The position numbers and the translations under genes are program-made. A stretch of DNA of 64,000 nt. Source: a candidate division KSB1 bacterium. Its GTDB lineage: Bacteria; Electryoneota; RPQS01. Positions 54,001 through 63,687 of this stretch are shown in pieces (position 1 is the stretch's first letter; the number at the start of each line of letters is the position of its first letter). The stretch is from assembly GCA_016214895.1 (NCBI GenBank), contig JACRMR010000002.1:126001-190000 (forward strand). Direction: 5' to 3'. A model generated the notes under the pieces. That model had not been told where the DNA came from. It was given only the letters and a program-made list of their open reading frames with translations, and ran no database searches.

Positions 54001-57000
54001 GGTTCCGAGATCGGGTTGATGAACAGCACGACCTTCCGCCTGGCGGATGTTCCGCCGGCCGGATCCTATGATTACACGGTGGTGGCGATTTCCACGGAGT
54101 GCGGCGAGGGAGCGGCGGCAGGTCCGGTCGTGGGCACGCTGGCCGTCGCACCGACGGCACCCGTGATGACAGCGGCGACTATCGACCGTTGCACCGAAAT
54201 CCACGTTGAGTGGACGTTCGGCACGGGCGCGATCGATAGCTACATCGTGGTGCGCGATGGCGAAGATATCGGCAGTGTGAATGCGCTGACCGGATCCTTC
54301 GATGACACGGGTGTGTCAGACGGAGATCACGATTATGCGGTGCGTTCCCATTCGGAGCTGTGCGGCGATGCGACCAGCGGTGAATTGACCGGAACGCGTC
54401 AGCCGGTTCCGCCGCAAGTGCAGAATGTGGCGGCGACGGATGCAAGCTGCGAGAATGTGACGGTGACCTGGGATGCCGCGGTGGGCAATTTCGACAACTA
54501 CCGGGTTGACCGCGACGGCGGATTCCTGGCCTTTGTCGATTTGGGCACCACGCTATATGTTGATCTGACCGCGACCGCGGGCGTGACTTACGAATACATG
54601 GTCTGTGCCAATGACCTCGTTTGCGGATTGGGGCCGCTGTCGGTTCCGGACAACGGAACTCGTCTGTCGGGGGCCACTCCTCCGAGCAGTCTGACGGCCA
54701 GCGTGGATGTGTGTGACGGGGTCCTGCTCAATTGGGTGGCTTCGACCGGCGCGGTGGAAGGTTATCGAATCTATCGCGACAACGCGCTGATCGATTCGAC
54801 GGACGCGCTGGCGATCAGTTACAATGACACTACGGCAGTTCCGGGTGTCGAGTATTCCTATGAAGTCTCGGCGTTCAGCACCGCTTGCGGCGAGACGGAG
54901 CGCTCCAACCCGATCACAGGTCTGCGGCTGCCGACGCCGGGACAAGTCGCAGGCCTGGCAGCATCCAACGACGATTGTGATGGCATTTTGCTTAACTGGA
55001 CGGCCATCGTCGGGGTGTCCGCGTACCTGATTGAACGCGACGGTGATTCGCTCACGACCGTCGATGTCGCGACCTATCTCGACGGCGACGTCGTCCGCGG
55101 CGTGGCACACAGCTATCGGATTTCGGCGTCAAATATTTGCGGTGTGGGTGAGTTTTCCGTGGCGGCATCCGGTGCGCGGGCCAATCTACCCGGCAACGTG
55201 ACGAGTTTCTCCGCGACTGACGACCAGTGCTTCCTGGTCACGCTGACGTGGACGGACATCGCCGATGAGTCCGGCTACTATGTGTACCGTGACAATGTGA
55301 TCATCGATACGCTGGATGCCGACACCGTCACCTACGAAGTTGCCGGTGATGAAACCGTACTGAGTTACTACGTGGTCGGGTTTAACCCCTGTGGCGCCAG
55401 TCCGAGTACCGTCAGCGACAACGGCAGCGCGCTCAGCGGCGCGTTGCCCGCGACCGCATTGGCGGCGACCGCCGACCGCTGCGACGGTGTGCTGGTGAGC
55501 TGGAGTGATGGCGCGAATGCGACATCGTATCAGGTGTACCGCGATTTCAATACGGTCGGCGATCCGGTGCTGCCGGGTGTGCAGCAGTATTTGGATGCGG
55601 GCGCGACGGCCGGAAACCACTTCTATTCCGTAGCGGCGATCAATCAGTGCGGGAACGGCGGATTGGCGGATACCGTGGAAGGAACCCGACTTGCGGTGCC
55701 GCCCGCGGTGACCAATCTCGCGGCGAGCCAGGACGATTGTGAGCACATCGTGCTGAGTTGGGATGATCTCACCACTGAGACTGATTATGTAGTGGTGCGG
55801 GAAGGCTCGCCGATCGATACGATTCCGGCAAATTCGACCGGATTCACCGACACGACGTTAGCCCCGGCAACTTACGATTACGAAGTGTACGGTAGGAACA
55901 GTTGCGGTGACGGCATTCACGCGGGAGTGTCCGGACGTGTCGTCGATACGCCGCAGCAAGTAGGGAACGTGCAGGCAACCGGCGATCGTTGCGACGGCAT
56001 TCTGGTTACGTGGGATGACTTGCCTGACGAGCTGACCTACGACGTCGTGCGCGATGGAGTTGATCTGGTGGCGGACAATCTGGCGGCTAATACCACGGAG
56101 TTCCTCGATCCCTTCCCGGCCGGAGCGGTCCATAACTATACTGTGATGGCGTCGAATGCCTGCGGCGACGGGCCGATTTCTGAAGCGGGAACCGGTGCGC
56201 GAGTTCCGATCCCGGATGCTCCGGGGTTTGTGATCGCGGACAGCACCTGCAGCGGCGCGATGATCAGCTGGGGCGATGTGGCGTCGGAAGCGTGGTACCG
56301 AATCTACCGCGACGGTGTGGTCATCGATTCGGTGGCGCAGAATATCTGGGCCTATGCGGATTTGAATGCGGGCGGCGCGCCGCATACCTACTGCGTGGAG
56401 GCCGCCAACGCGTGCGGCACGAGCGCGCAGGTGTGTGACGAATGGTCGCCGATTCCGGTACCGGGTGCGGTGACCGGATTGCTCGTGATTCCGTCATGCA
56501 CCGCCGATACGGTGAGGTGGACGGACATTGTCGATGAAACGGGCTATCAGGTCACGCGCGATGGCGTGAACATCGGTCCGGTGCTGCCGGCCAATGCGAC
56601 GCAATACATCGATGCGTCGGCGCGCACGGGTACGGCCCAATATCGCGTGGTTTCGCTCTATGCGTGTCCGACCGGCGGCGGAGTCGCCGGACCCGTGCCG
56701 AGCACGCGCCTCAGCGCTCCGGCCACCGGCCCCACCAACGTGGTGGCGACGGACAACCTGTGCGCCAGCGTTACGATCACGTGGTCCACGGTGCCCGCGG
56801 ATAGTTTTGTCATCTACCGCGATGGGACACGCGTCGGAGTCATTCAGTTCCCGGCCGTGACCTTTACGGATACACCGCCTCCGGGGACCTACAACTACTG
56901 TGTGCGGGCGAAGAACAGTTGCGGTGAATCACCGCCGCCGGGAAACTGCGACAGCGGCACGCGGCTCGGCGCTCCGCCGATCGTTCCGGCGATCAGTGCA

Positions 57001-58326
57001 ACGGAGAACAACTGCTCGTTCATCCGGGTCACGTGGACGCAGTCGGCCGGTGCAACGCAGTACCGGGTCCTGCGGAATTCCGCGCCGCTGGTGTCTGTTT
57101 CCGGCGACAGTTCGGGCTATACGGATTCCGGCGCAGCCGCGGGTGCGAGTTATCCTTACAGCGTGATTGCCGCCAATCTCTGCGGCGACGCGGATACATC
57201 CGGGGTTGACAACGGTACGCGTTTAGTCAATCCCGGGGCGCCGACGGGTGTGGCCGCAACGGACGACCGCTGCGACAGTATTGTAGTCACGTGGAACGTG
57301 GCGACCGGCGACGTGGACTGGTACGTCGTCTTTGCCGGAGTTGATTCGATCGGACAGGTGGCGGCACCGGGTACGCGATTCGCCTATCAGCCTGCCTCGG
57401 GCTTCACGGCGGCGTTCACGGTGCGCGCGCGCAGCAACGACTGCGGTCCGGGTAACGCCAGCGCGCAGAACACAGGCACGCGGCTTGCGGCGCCTGCGGC
57501 TCCGACGCAATGCCGCACGAGCAACGCGGTCTGCGATCAGATCAACGTATTGTGGAATGGCGTGAGTCCGGCTCCGACGGGTTACATTGTGTTCCGTGAC
57601 GGGTCGCGTCTTGACACCGTAACGGCAACGCAACTGGCGGACACCGCCATCGACGATGCCGTGACGCACACCTATCAGGTGACCGCCTACAACTTGTGCG
57701 GAGAAGGTCCGGTCAGCAATAGCGCGACGGGCAACGCACTTCCGTTGCTGAGACTGCCGCAAGGCGTGCCGGATTCGGTGACGTCGCTCGAAACCCTGAC
57801 CGTGGCCCTGGCTCATTGTATCGGAGTCGATGCGGACACCGTGTACCTGTCCTTGAACGGCGGCGAGTTTGTCGTCGTGGATACGTTGCCGGGATCGGCC
57901 GGTCAGGTCAACATTCAGGTGCCCTGGACACAGGACACGACCGACAATAACCGGTTGCGAATCGTCAGCGTCCGCGGCGGTCGTGTGGATGTGCTGCTGA
58001 CCGAGACGTTCGTAATTCTTGGGACGCTGGGTGCCGATGAACCGGGAGCCGGACTGGTTCCGACCGAGTATTTCATGGACCAGAACTTCCCGAATCCGTT
58101 CAATCCGTCCACGACGATTCGCTTCGGCGTGCCGCGGGTGTCGGATGTGAAGATCGAAATCTACGACCTGACCGGGCGGCTCGTGACCACGATTGTGGAG
58201 GGAGCGGTTGAGCCCGGTGTTCATTCGGTGATGTGGGATTGCAGTGACTGCCCGACCGGCATGTATCTATTGCGACTCACCGCACCCGATCAGGTGCTGA
58301 TGCGCAAGATGCTGTTGATGAAGTAA
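51013..58326 (+). CDS. Giant secreted fibronectin-III repeat protein with sorting tail
   Basis: The 2437-residue protein has a signal peptide (MKMRSILILLALLLLSQMAS) and a unique N-terminal domain to about 155. I count 24 fibronectin-III-like repeats of about 90 residues up to about 2260. Nearly every repeat has a Cys in strand B (pattern RCD.I.VTW) and one in a C-terminal NxCGxG turn, so a disulfide in each repeat is likely. A spacer and a sorting domain end it: QNFPNPFNPSTTIRFG, IYDLTGRLVTTI, CPTGMYLLRL, ending MRKMLLMK. AAGGAG is 8 nt before ATG 51013. A surface fibre or adhesin role is inference. Confidence 0.9.
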   Translation: MKMRSILILLALLLLSQMASAQPFAAIVYNLETMLTTTCGGDVPIPDGTPVLIFWDNDSNGPDADDPPPPICGVTPPDSANDCDRLSLEMNGERLLAMPGFFYSEATFNSCLTLPTPPIYFFRVCYGGVQWQSDPVTMVSGIQEPPTTGWTCINEPCAGCPQPQSVIGMAASDTVCTAVEVTWSYPDSVVLIDSFFVYRDGAVIGRTLRTTVGPDNFSFVDNTASSGATYEYGVEARRGCGAGDSARSSRAVDGGTRPPLPTVATGVLATDGTKCDTVTISFTYNSNLGVDSFLVKRNNVRIGALQATGVPGPRTFHYTGASAPTRAAYTIVGRSPTCGEGDPSLPDSGHANDNPAQPQAVSATDSLCGPTTSIVWRDVTGETSYQVRRQNNDGLGDVLLGTNAQNDTTYEDATGSTGVVYRYYVVAVNGCGNSPNAAYNNGSRISTLGVVTGIQAEDALRCDSTIVTWTDTAGETGYQVTRDGNLLTTTAANVTRYADGTGTAGQSYTYRVIAVNNCGAGTVPTGDSGSRRAAPNAPQGVAATGVSNCSNVTVTWNTQAGVDSFQVRREGTRIGSTIGSVTSFQDLTAVPGTPYAYTVVAYNLCGPGPVSASATGTRGTGLVAPTGVAATGGNCTLVTVTWFNIVGEDSFQIRRNGVRIGRTLTDVITFDDLTAAPNTTYGYTVVGYNACGEGSVSTVDSGGRAPIAGTTTNLQAAADCDSITLTWTAAANGASYTVLKDGASLGSTAATTFTHGPNDTDSHDYRVFATNACGNGDTTSAVAAARLTTPAAPTAFDAVSGNCATIDLSWTNPAGATVIRIWRDGILVDSVNTPATTYSDEGADPGPHTYFVRAVNACGESDASNFDTETLLELPSIPTGLVASSTLCTGVVLNWDPAMGDADWYTVRREGSIIANNVTDTTYVDDSAPDGSSSYTVEAISSDCGGTGESEGALGTRVAATGTAGDLAATTTRCDSVIVTWTAASGDVDNYSVLRDGSEIGLMNSTTFRLADVPPAGSYDYTVVAISTECGEGAAAGPVVGTLAVAPTAPVMTAATIDRCTEIHVEWTFGTGAIDSYIVVRDGEDIGSVNALTGSFDDTGVSDGDHDYAVRSHSELCGDATSGELTGTRQPVPPQVQNVAATDASCENVTVTWDAAVGNFDNYRVDRDGGFLAFVDLGTTLYVDLTATAGVTYEYMVCANDLVCGLGPLSVPDNGTRLSGATPPSSLTASVDVCDGVLLNWVASTGAVEGYRIYRDNALIDSTDALAISYNDTTAVPGVEYSYEVSAFSTACGETERSNPITGLRLPTPGQVAGLAASNDDCDGILLNWTAIVGVSAYLIERDGDSLTTVDVATYLDGDVVRGVAHSYRISASNICGVGEFSVAASGARANLPGNVTSFSATDDQCFLVTLTWTDIADESGYYVYRDNVIIDTLDADTVTYEVAGDETVLSYYVVGFNPCGASPSTVSDNGSALSGALPATALAATADRCDGVLVSWSDGANATSYQVYRDFNTVGDPVLPGVQQYLDAGATAGNHFYSVAAINQCGNGGLADTVEGTRLAVPPAVTNLAASQDDCEHIVLSWDDLTTETDYVVVREGSPIDTIPANSTGFTDTTLAPATYDYEVYGRNSCGDGIHAGVSGRVVDTPQQVGNVQATGDRCDGILVTWDDLPDELTYDVVRDGVDLVADNLAANTTEFLDPFPAGAVHNYTVMASNACGDGPISEAGTGARVPIPDAPGFVIADSTCSGAMISWGDVASEAWYRIYRDGVVIDSVAQNIWAYADLNAGGAPHTYCVEAANACGTSAQVCDEWSPIPVPGAVTGLLVIPSCTADTVRWTDIVDETGYQVTRDGVNIGPVLPANATQYIDASARTGTAQYRVVSLYACPTGGGVAGPVPSTRLSAPATGPTNVVATDNLCASVTITWSTVPADSFVIYRDGTRVGVIQFPAVTFTDTPPPGTYNYCVRAKNSCGESPPPGNCDSGTRLGAPPIVPAISATENNCSFIRVTWTQSAGATQYRVLRNSAPLVSVSGDSSGYTDSGAAAGASYPYSVIAANLCGDADTSGVDNGTRLVNPGAPTGVAATDDRCDSIVVTWNVATGDVDWYVVFAGVDSIGQVAAPGTRFAYQPASGFTAAFTVRARSNDCGPGNASAQNTGTRLAAPAAPTQCRTSNAVCDQINVLWNGVSPAPTGYIVFRDGSRLDTVTATQLADTAIDDAVTHTYQVTAYNLCGEGPVSNSATGNALPLLRLPQGVPDSVTSLETLTVALAHCIGVDADTVYLSLNGGEFVVVDTLPGSAGQVNIQVPWTQDTTDNNRLRIVSVRGGRVDVLLTETFVILGTLGADEPGAGLVPTEYFMDQNFPNPFNPSTTIRFGVPRVSDVKIEIYDLTGRLVTTIVEGAVEPGVHSVMWDCSDCPTGMYLLRLTAPDQVLMRKMLLMK

Positions 58327-58376
58327 GCCAAGCTTCTTGCCCCGGCACGATCGCATGCATGTCTGAACCATGAATG

Positions 58377-58408
58377 AAGGGCGACGGAGGTCATACTTCG
58401 TCGCCCTT
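58377..58408. terminator. Hairpin after the giant gene
   Basis: AAGGGCGACGGAG and CTTCGTCGCCCTT pair over 13 bp (one G-T) around a 6-nt loop, 50 nt after the stop. No T-run. Confidence 0.5.
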
Positions 58409-58532
58409 CGGACATCCTCTCCGCCCAGCGACGGGCCACCCGTTCCTCGCCTGTGGCCCGCTCCTTGCAATGGCCGATTCTCTGATTCCGAAACATCGCT
58501 GCACATAGAGCTGAAACACGCTGGAGCTTATT

Positions 58533-60557
58533 ATGGCATCTGGGCTGGACGACCTCTGTATCAATACCATTCGCATGCTGTCGGTGGACGGCGTTCAAAA
58601 GGCCAAGTCCGGCCACCCCGGTCTTCCGCTGGGCTGCGCGGCGATGGCCTATGCCGTGTGGACACGTCATCTGCGGCATAACCCGGCTGATCCGAAATGG
58701 GTGAATAGAGATCGCTTTGTGCTCTCAGCGGGACACGGCTCGATGCTGCTGTACTCGATGTTGCACTTGACCGGCTATGATTTGCCGATGGAGCAGATTC
58801 AGGCATTCCGCCAGTGGGAAAGCAAGACGCCGGGTCATCCGGAATCCAATTTGACTCCGGGGGTTGAGGCGACCACGGGACCGCTCGGACAGGGTGTCGG
58901 CAACATCGTGGGGATGGCGATTGCCCGCGAGAATCTCGCGGCGACGTTCAATCGGTCGGATCGCGAATTGATAGACTATCGAATTTTCGGGATTTGTTCG
59001 GATGGCGATTTGATGGAAGGAGTGTCGGCGGAGGCCGCCTCGATTGCAGGCCACCTCGGACTGGGTTCAATCACGCTGCTTTATGACGATAATCGCATCA
59101 CGATCGACGGCAGCACCGAGATCTCGTTCACGGAAGATGTGATGAAACGCTTTGAAGCGTACGGCTGGCACGTGCTCGAGTGTGACGGTCTCGATGTCGA
59201 GGCCGTGGACGCGGCGGTGCAGGCGGGCGTCCGCGAAACGACGCGGCCCACGCTCATTCGCTGTCGCACGACCATTGGATATGGCTCGCCGAACAAGGCC
59301 GGCACGTCGAAGGTGCATGGCGCGCCGCTCGGCGACGAAGAGGTTGTCTTGACGAAACGGAATCTGGGTTGGCCAGAGGACAGGTCTTTCCACGTACCGA
59401 ATGAAGCTTTCAAGCACTTCGGAGCGGCGCTGACGTCAGGCAAGCAACGGCAGGAGGACTGGAATACAAGGTTGTCCGCGGCGCGCGCCGATGCGGCCTG
59501 GAGCGCGCGGTGGGATGCGTTCTGGAGGCGTGAGCTACCCGCCGGTTGGACCAGCCGATTGCCGCGCTGGACGGCCGCGGACAAACCGCTGGCCACGCGG
59601 AAGGCCTCGGAGAAATGCATGCATTCGCTGGCCGCGATTCTGCCCAACATGATCGGCGGCAGCGCAGATCTTGTCGAATCAAACCTCACGTACCTCGAAG
59701 GGCAAGGCGATTTTCAGAAGGGTGTGTATGCCGGGCGGAACATCCGATTCGGCATTCGCGAGCACGGAATGGGAGCGATTCTGAACGGCATCGCCTTGTC
59801 CGCGCCGTACATTCCGTTCGGCGCGACATTCCTGTGCTTTCTTGACTATCTGAAGCCGGCGGTGCGTGTCGCCGCGATCTCGGACTTGCCTGTGATCTAC
59901 GTCTTCACGCATGACAGCATCGGGCTCGGCGAAGACGGTCCCACACATCAACCCGTCGAGCACCTGTCCCACATGCGGGCCACGCCGAACCTGTTCGTAT
60001 TCCGGCCGGGCGACGCGAATGAAACCACGTTATGTTGGCAACTCGCTATTGAACGCACGCACGGACCGTCCACGCTGATCCTGACGCGCCAGAACTTGCC
60101 GATTCTTGATCCCGCGATCTACGGCGAACTGAAGGTCGATCGCGGCGGTTACATCCTGGCGGAGGCAAGCGGAGCGGATCCCGAGGTAGTCCTGATGGCC
60201 AGCGGAAGCGAAGTCTCGCTGGCGTTGAACACGCGATTGAAACTGGAAGTCGAGGGGATTCCCACGCGCGTCGTGTCGATGCCGTGTCTCGAAATATTTG
60301 ATCTGCAATCACCGGCGTATCGTGAGCAGGTATTGCCGCCGCGAGTCCGCGCGCGGCTGGCGATCGAAGCGGGCGCGACGTGCGGTTGGTGGAAATATGC
60401 CGGACTCGACGGCGACGTGATCGGCCTCGATCGCTTTGGCGCTTCGGCGCCCGCCGAGCTGCTGTTCGAGAAGTTCGGCTTCACCGCAGAGCATGTTTAC
60501 CAGCGCGCGCTGGCGGTTCGCCAACGCGCCAAACGGAGTGCGGAGGCCGTCGCGTGA
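58533..60557 (+). CDS. tkt: Transketolase
   Basis: The 674-residue protein has the full set of transketolase motifs. The N-terminal TPP domain shows [37 protein letters not shown] and the TPP motif [13 protein letters not shown]...DDNRITIDG. The middle domain has [18 protein letters not shown] and [20 protein letters not shown]-terminal domain follows. It moves two-carbon units between sugar phosphates in the non-oxidative pentose phosphate pathway, with Mg and TPP. GGAG lies 6-7 nt before the ATG. Its stop overlaps the rpiB start (GTGA), so the two are made together. Confidence 0.96.
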   Translation: MASGLDDLCINTIRMLSVDGVQKAKSGHPGLPLGCAAMAYAVWTRHLRHNPADPKWVNRDRFVLSAGHGSMLLYSMLHLTGYDLPMEQIQAFRQWESKTPGHPESNLTPGVEATTGPLGQGVGNIVGMAIARENLAATFNRSDRELIDYRIFGICSDGDLMEGVSAEAASIAGHLGLGSITLLYDDNRITIDGSTEISFTEDVMKRFEAYGWHVLECDGLDVEAVDAAVQAGVRETTRPTLIRCRTTIGYGSPNKAGTSKVHGAPLGDEEVVLTKRNLGWPEDRSFHVPNEAFKHFGAALTSGKQRQEDWNTRLSAARADAAWSARWDAFWRRELPAGWTSRLPRWTAADKPLATRKASEKCMHSLAAILPNMIGGSADLVESNLTYLEGQGDFQKGVYAGRNIRFGIREHGMGAILNGIALSAPYIPFGATFLCFLDYLKPAVRVAAISDLPVIYVFTHDSIGLGEDGPTHQPVEHLSHMRATPNLFVFRPGDANETTLCWQLAIERTHGPSTLILTRQNLPILDPAIYGELKVDRGGYILAEASGADPEVVLMASGSEVSLALNTRLKLEVEGIPTRVVSMPCLEIFDLQSPAYREQVLPPRVRARLAIEAGATCGWWKYAGLDGDVIGLDRFGASAPAELLFEKFGFTAEHVYQRALAVRQRAKRSAEAVA

Positions 60558-61003
60558 AGCTCGCCATCGGCTGTGATCACGCCGGGTTCGATCTCAAGTC
60601 CACGCTGAAACCGTGGCTGCAAGCGCAGGGGCATGAGCTGCTGGATGTCGGCACTGATTCGACCGCGGCGGTGGATTACCCGGACTTCGCGCGAGTGGTA
60701 GGGCATGCCGTGGCAGATGGGTCCGTCGCGCGCGGTCTCGTGATCTGCGGCAGCGGGGTGGGTGCCAGTGTGGCCGCGAATAAGGTCAAGGGCGTGCGCG
60801 CCGCGGTCTGTCATGATACCTTCTCGGCGAGGCAGGGCGTGGAAGATGACGACCTTAACGTGCTCTGCCTCGGAGCGCGAATCATCGGCAGCGAGCTGGC
60901 CAAGGAAGTCTGCGCGGCCTTTCTCTCCGCCACATTCTCGAAACTGGAACGGCATGTGCGGCGTTTAAACAAGATTCTTGAGATCGAGGCCGGGCAACAC
61001 TGA
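60554..61003 (+). CDS. rpiB: Ribose-5-phosphate isomerase B
   Basis: The 149-residue protein begins with GTG overlapping the tkt stop. It shows the RpiB/LacAB pattern: [29 protein letters not shown], the catalytic Cys in [21 protein letters not shown], and [27 protein letters not shown]. It interconverts ribose-5-phosphate and ribulose-5-phosphate. Its place between tkt and tal fits the pathway exactly. Confidence 0.95.
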   Translation: MKLAIGCDHAGFDLKSTLKPWLQAQGHELLDVGTDSTAAVDYPDFARVVGHAVADGSVARGLVICGSGVGASVAANKVKGVRAAVCHDTFSARQGVEDDDLNVLCLGARIIGSELAKEVCAAFLSATFSKLERHVRRLNKILEIEAGQH

Positions 61004-61068
61004 ACGGCCTCACTTCGTGAGTCCTTGCGGTCAACTACTGACCGTTCACCACTACGGCTGGGAGCACC

Positions 61069-62181
61069 ATGAAACACCCGATCATCGAAGCCACATGGAA
61101 ACACGGGCAGTCCATTTGGCTGGATTACATCAGCCGCCGGCTCATCGAGTCCGGCGATCTCGACCGACTGGTAGCGGACGGGTTGCGCGGATTGACCTCA
61201 AACCCCACGATTTTTCAGCAGGCCATCGCAGGCAGCGCGGACTATGATCGCGAAGTCCAGTTGGGCGTCGAACATGAGTGGGATGCACAGAGAATTTTTG
61301 AACAACTCGCCGTGGCCGACATCAGCTCGGCAGCGGATGCGTTGCGTGCGGTCTGGGATGAATCCAACGGAACGGACGGTTTCGTGAGTCTGGAGGTCTC
61401 GCCGCGGCTCGCGCACGAAACTGAGGATACGATTCGCGAGGCGCAGCACCTCTGGAAGGCGGTCAGCCGTCCGAATCTGATGATTAAGGTGCCGGCCACG
61501 AAAGAGGGAATCCCGGCGATCCGCGCGCTGCTGGCCGAAGGGTTGAACATCAACGTCACACTGATCTTCTCCCTCGAGCAATATCGAAGCGTGCTTGAGA
61601 GCTTTGTCGATGCCATTGAATATCGTGTGGGACGCGGGTTCGACGCCTCGCGCGTCGCTTCCGTGGCCAGTTTCTTTGTGAGCCGGGTTGATAACGTCGC
61701 GGACAAGCAATTGGCTGAACGTGGACGCGCGGACCTCGGTGCTAAGACCGCGATCGCCAACGCCTGCCTGGCCTACCGGCATTTCCTGAATGTTACGCTG
61801 AGCGAGCGCTGGCAGAAATTGGCCGCTGCGGGAGCGCAGGTCCAGCGCCCGTTATGGGCCAGCACATCGACCAAGAATCCAGCCTATCCCGATACGCTTT
61901 ATGTGCAGGAACTGGTCGCCAAGGATACGGTCAACACGGTACCTCCGGGGACGCTTGATGCTTGGAAGGACCATGGCCGACCGGAGGCGTCGCTCTTGCG
62001 CAACCTCGCGACGGCCGAGCAGACGTTGTCCGACTTGGCTGCGGCCGGCATCGATGTGCAGCGGATCACCACTGACTTGATCGAAGATGGTGTCAAGAAG
62101 TTCTCGGATTCTTATGATCAACTGCTTGACGCAATCCGCGCCAAGGCAAAGGGCGGAATCAAGTTGAGCAGTGTTCGCTGA
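61069..62181 (+). CDS. tal: Transaldolase
   Basis: The 370-residue protein is a barrel enzyme with the transaldolase signatures WLDYISRRLIESGDL, GLTSNPTIF, SLEVSPRLAHETEDT, the Schiff-base Lys in NLMIKVPATKEGI, and NINVTLIFSLEQYR. The length matches the longer, 370-residue class. It exchanges a three-carbon unit between sedoheptulose-7-phosphate and glyceraldehyde-3-phosphate. GGGAG lies just upstream of the ATG, 65 nt after rpiB, so it likely belongs to the same operon. Confidence 0.96.
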   Translation: MKHPIIEATWKHGQSIWLDYISRRLIESGDLDRLVADGLRGLTSNPTIFQQAIAGSADYDREVQLGVEHEWDAQRIFEQLAVADISSAADALRAVWDESNGTDGFVSLEVSPRLAHETEDTIREAQHLWKAVSRPNLMIKVPATKEGIPAIRALLAEGLNINVTLIFSLEQYRSVLESFVDAIEYRVGRGFDASRVASVASFFVSRVDNVADKQLAERGRADLGAKTAIANACLAYRHFLNVTLSERWQKLAAAGAQVQRPLWASTSTKNPAYPDTLYVQELVAKDTVNTVPPGTLDAWKDHGRPEASLLRNLATAEQTLSDLAAAGIDVQRITTDLIEDGVKKFSDSYDQLLDAIRAKAKGGIKLSSVR

Positions 62182-62431
62182 TGATCTTTGACGGTTGAGC
62201 GAATCAGGCGGGCTTCGCGGCTCGCCTTCTTCATTGCCGCGCTTGCGCGATCGCCTGCGCCGCTGCCGCGCAGTAGCCGTACGCTGTTATGGCGAGTTCA
62301 AGTTGAACCCGCGCCGGTTGGTATGCAGGCTGACTGCGGCCGGCTGTGCGGGCTTGCTTCTTGCAATTAACCTCCGACACCAGTGGGCGCAGTTTGCCCT
62401 ACTTTATTGAGCTTACGTCCGGGAGGCGGTG

Positions 62432-62773
62432 ATGAGATTTAACAGGGAGCGACTAAGCGAGGCCGGGATGGGGGATCCCGAGTTCATTCGGGAGCTTGCG
62501 CAAATGATGCTGAGTGACGGCGAGGAGCGAGTGCGGAAGCTGCAAGCGGCGGCCACGGCCACGGACTGGGAGACCGCCGGTCAGATCGCGCACTCCATGA
62601 AGGGCGCCGCGCTGACTGTCGGAGCGGAGGACCTGGCTGCGCTGTGCGCGACAGTGGACGACAGCGTACGAAGGCTGCAGTGTACTGACGGCGCGGCAGC
62701 GATCGACGCCATCGCCGCGGAGTTCGGTGCCGTTCGCGAAGTCATCCAGCGGGAAATTCAGGAGGTCGGATAA
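62432..62773 (+). CDS. Hpt-domain phosphotransfer protein
   Basis: The 113-residue protein is a single four-helix Hpt domain with the phospho-His in QIAHSMKGAALTVGAEDLA. It should pass phosphate to or from response regulators. GGGAGG lies just before the ATG. Its stop overlaps the next ATG by one base (TAATG), so it pairs with the response regulator. No histidine kinase is adjacent, so the source of phosphate is elsewhere. Confidence 0.87.
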   Translation: MRFNRERLSEAGMGDPEFIRELAQMMLSDGEERVRKLQAAATATDWETAGQIAHSMKGAALTVGAEDLAALCATVDDSVRRLQCTDGAAAIDAIAAEFGAVREVIQREIQEVG

Positions 62774-63423
62774 TGTACGTATTGCTGGTCGAGGACGACC
62801 GCTTCTCGCGCAAGGTGCTGCAGGCGATGTTGGAGCGCTTCGGATGCGAGGTTACCGCGGTGGCCAACGGCGCGGACGCGCTGCGGGAATTCGTGCGCCA
62901 GAAGCCGGATCTTGTGCTGACCGACTGGCTAATGCCGGAGCTTGATGGGATCACCCTCTGCAAGCGAATCCGCGAATACGAAGACGGCGAATACACGTTT
63001 GTCGTCATGGTAAGCGCCAAGAACCGCAAGGAGGACGTGTTGGAAGCGATGGAGGCCGGCGTTGACGACTTTCTTGCCAAGCCCTTTCACCGCGAGGAAC
63101 TCCGGCTGCGACTGCGCAACGCCGAGCGAATCCTGAATCTACAACACTCACTGGCCAAACGGATTTCCGAGCTCGAAGAGGCTACGGCTCACGTGGAACG
63201 CTTGCAGGGGTTCTTGCCGATCTGCGCCTATTGCAAGAACGTGCGCAATGACGGCGACTTCTGGCAGCAGATCGAGCACTACATTGCTGAACGCGCCGAA
63301 CAGCTCTTCTTCTCGCATTCCATTTGTCCGCAATGCTACGAGAAACACGTCAAGCCGATGGAGGATCGGCTGTACGGCCTGCCGGTCTGTGAACCCACCC
63401 CTGTGACAGAGGACCGGACTTAG
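62773..63423 (+). CDS. Response regulator with C-terminal Cys-rich domain
   Basis: The 216-residue protein has a CheY-like receiver (LLVEDDRFSRK; Asp51 in LVLTDWLMPELDG; Lys in DDFLAKPF). A coiled coil follows (about 125-150, LAKRISELEEATAHVERLQ). The C-terminal domain has CAYCKNVRNDGDFWQQIEHYIAE and HSICPQCYEKHV. That domain is common at the ends of regulators of this kind, and its four Cys may bind metal. It lacks an obvious DNA-binding domain, so it probably acts by protein contact. It is translated together with the Hpt protein. Confidence 0.88.
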   Translation: MYVLLVEDDRFSRKVLQAMLERFGCEVTAVANGADALREFVRQKPDLVLTDWLMPELDGITLCKRIREYEDGEYTFVVMVSAKNRKEDVLEAMEAGVDDFLAKPFHREELRLRLRNAERILNLQHSLAKRISELEEATAHVERLQGFLPICAYCKNVRNDGDFWQQIEHYIAERAEQLFFSHSICPQCYEKHVKPMEDRLYGLPVCEPTPVTEDRT

Positions 63424-63574
63424 AGCCTATCCAGCAATAGCAGAACGGCGCGGCAACGCGGCTGCAGCCCGTTGTCCAAGCTGAATGTCAAGCGGCTCAA
63501 GCCACCTTGCCATGCCGAAATTTGCAGCCAACTCGATTTCAAGATAGCTTGCGAACCGGAGGGTCCGACGAGCG

Positions 63575-63605
63575 CGGCCCGCCACACTCAGGGTGTGGCG
63601 GGCCG
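63575..63605. terminator. Hairpin before deoC
   Basis: CGGCCCGCCACAC and GTGTGGCGGGCCG form a perfect 13-bp stem with loop TCAGG, ending the Hpt/regulator transcript just before the deoC promoter. Confidence 0.6.
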
Positions 63606-63617
63606 TTGATTGTGGTA

Positions 63618-63646
63618 TTGCAATTTTGCCGCGGAGGTGCTATACT
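63618..63646 (+). promoter_or_regulatory. Promoter of deoC
   Basis: TTGCAA (63618-63623) and TATACT (63641-63646) are 17 nt apart, 41 nt before the GTG start. Confidence 0.6.
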
Positions 63647-63687
63647 AAGGGTTGAAACTTCTCATCAATCCGCGAGCATCTTTCAGC

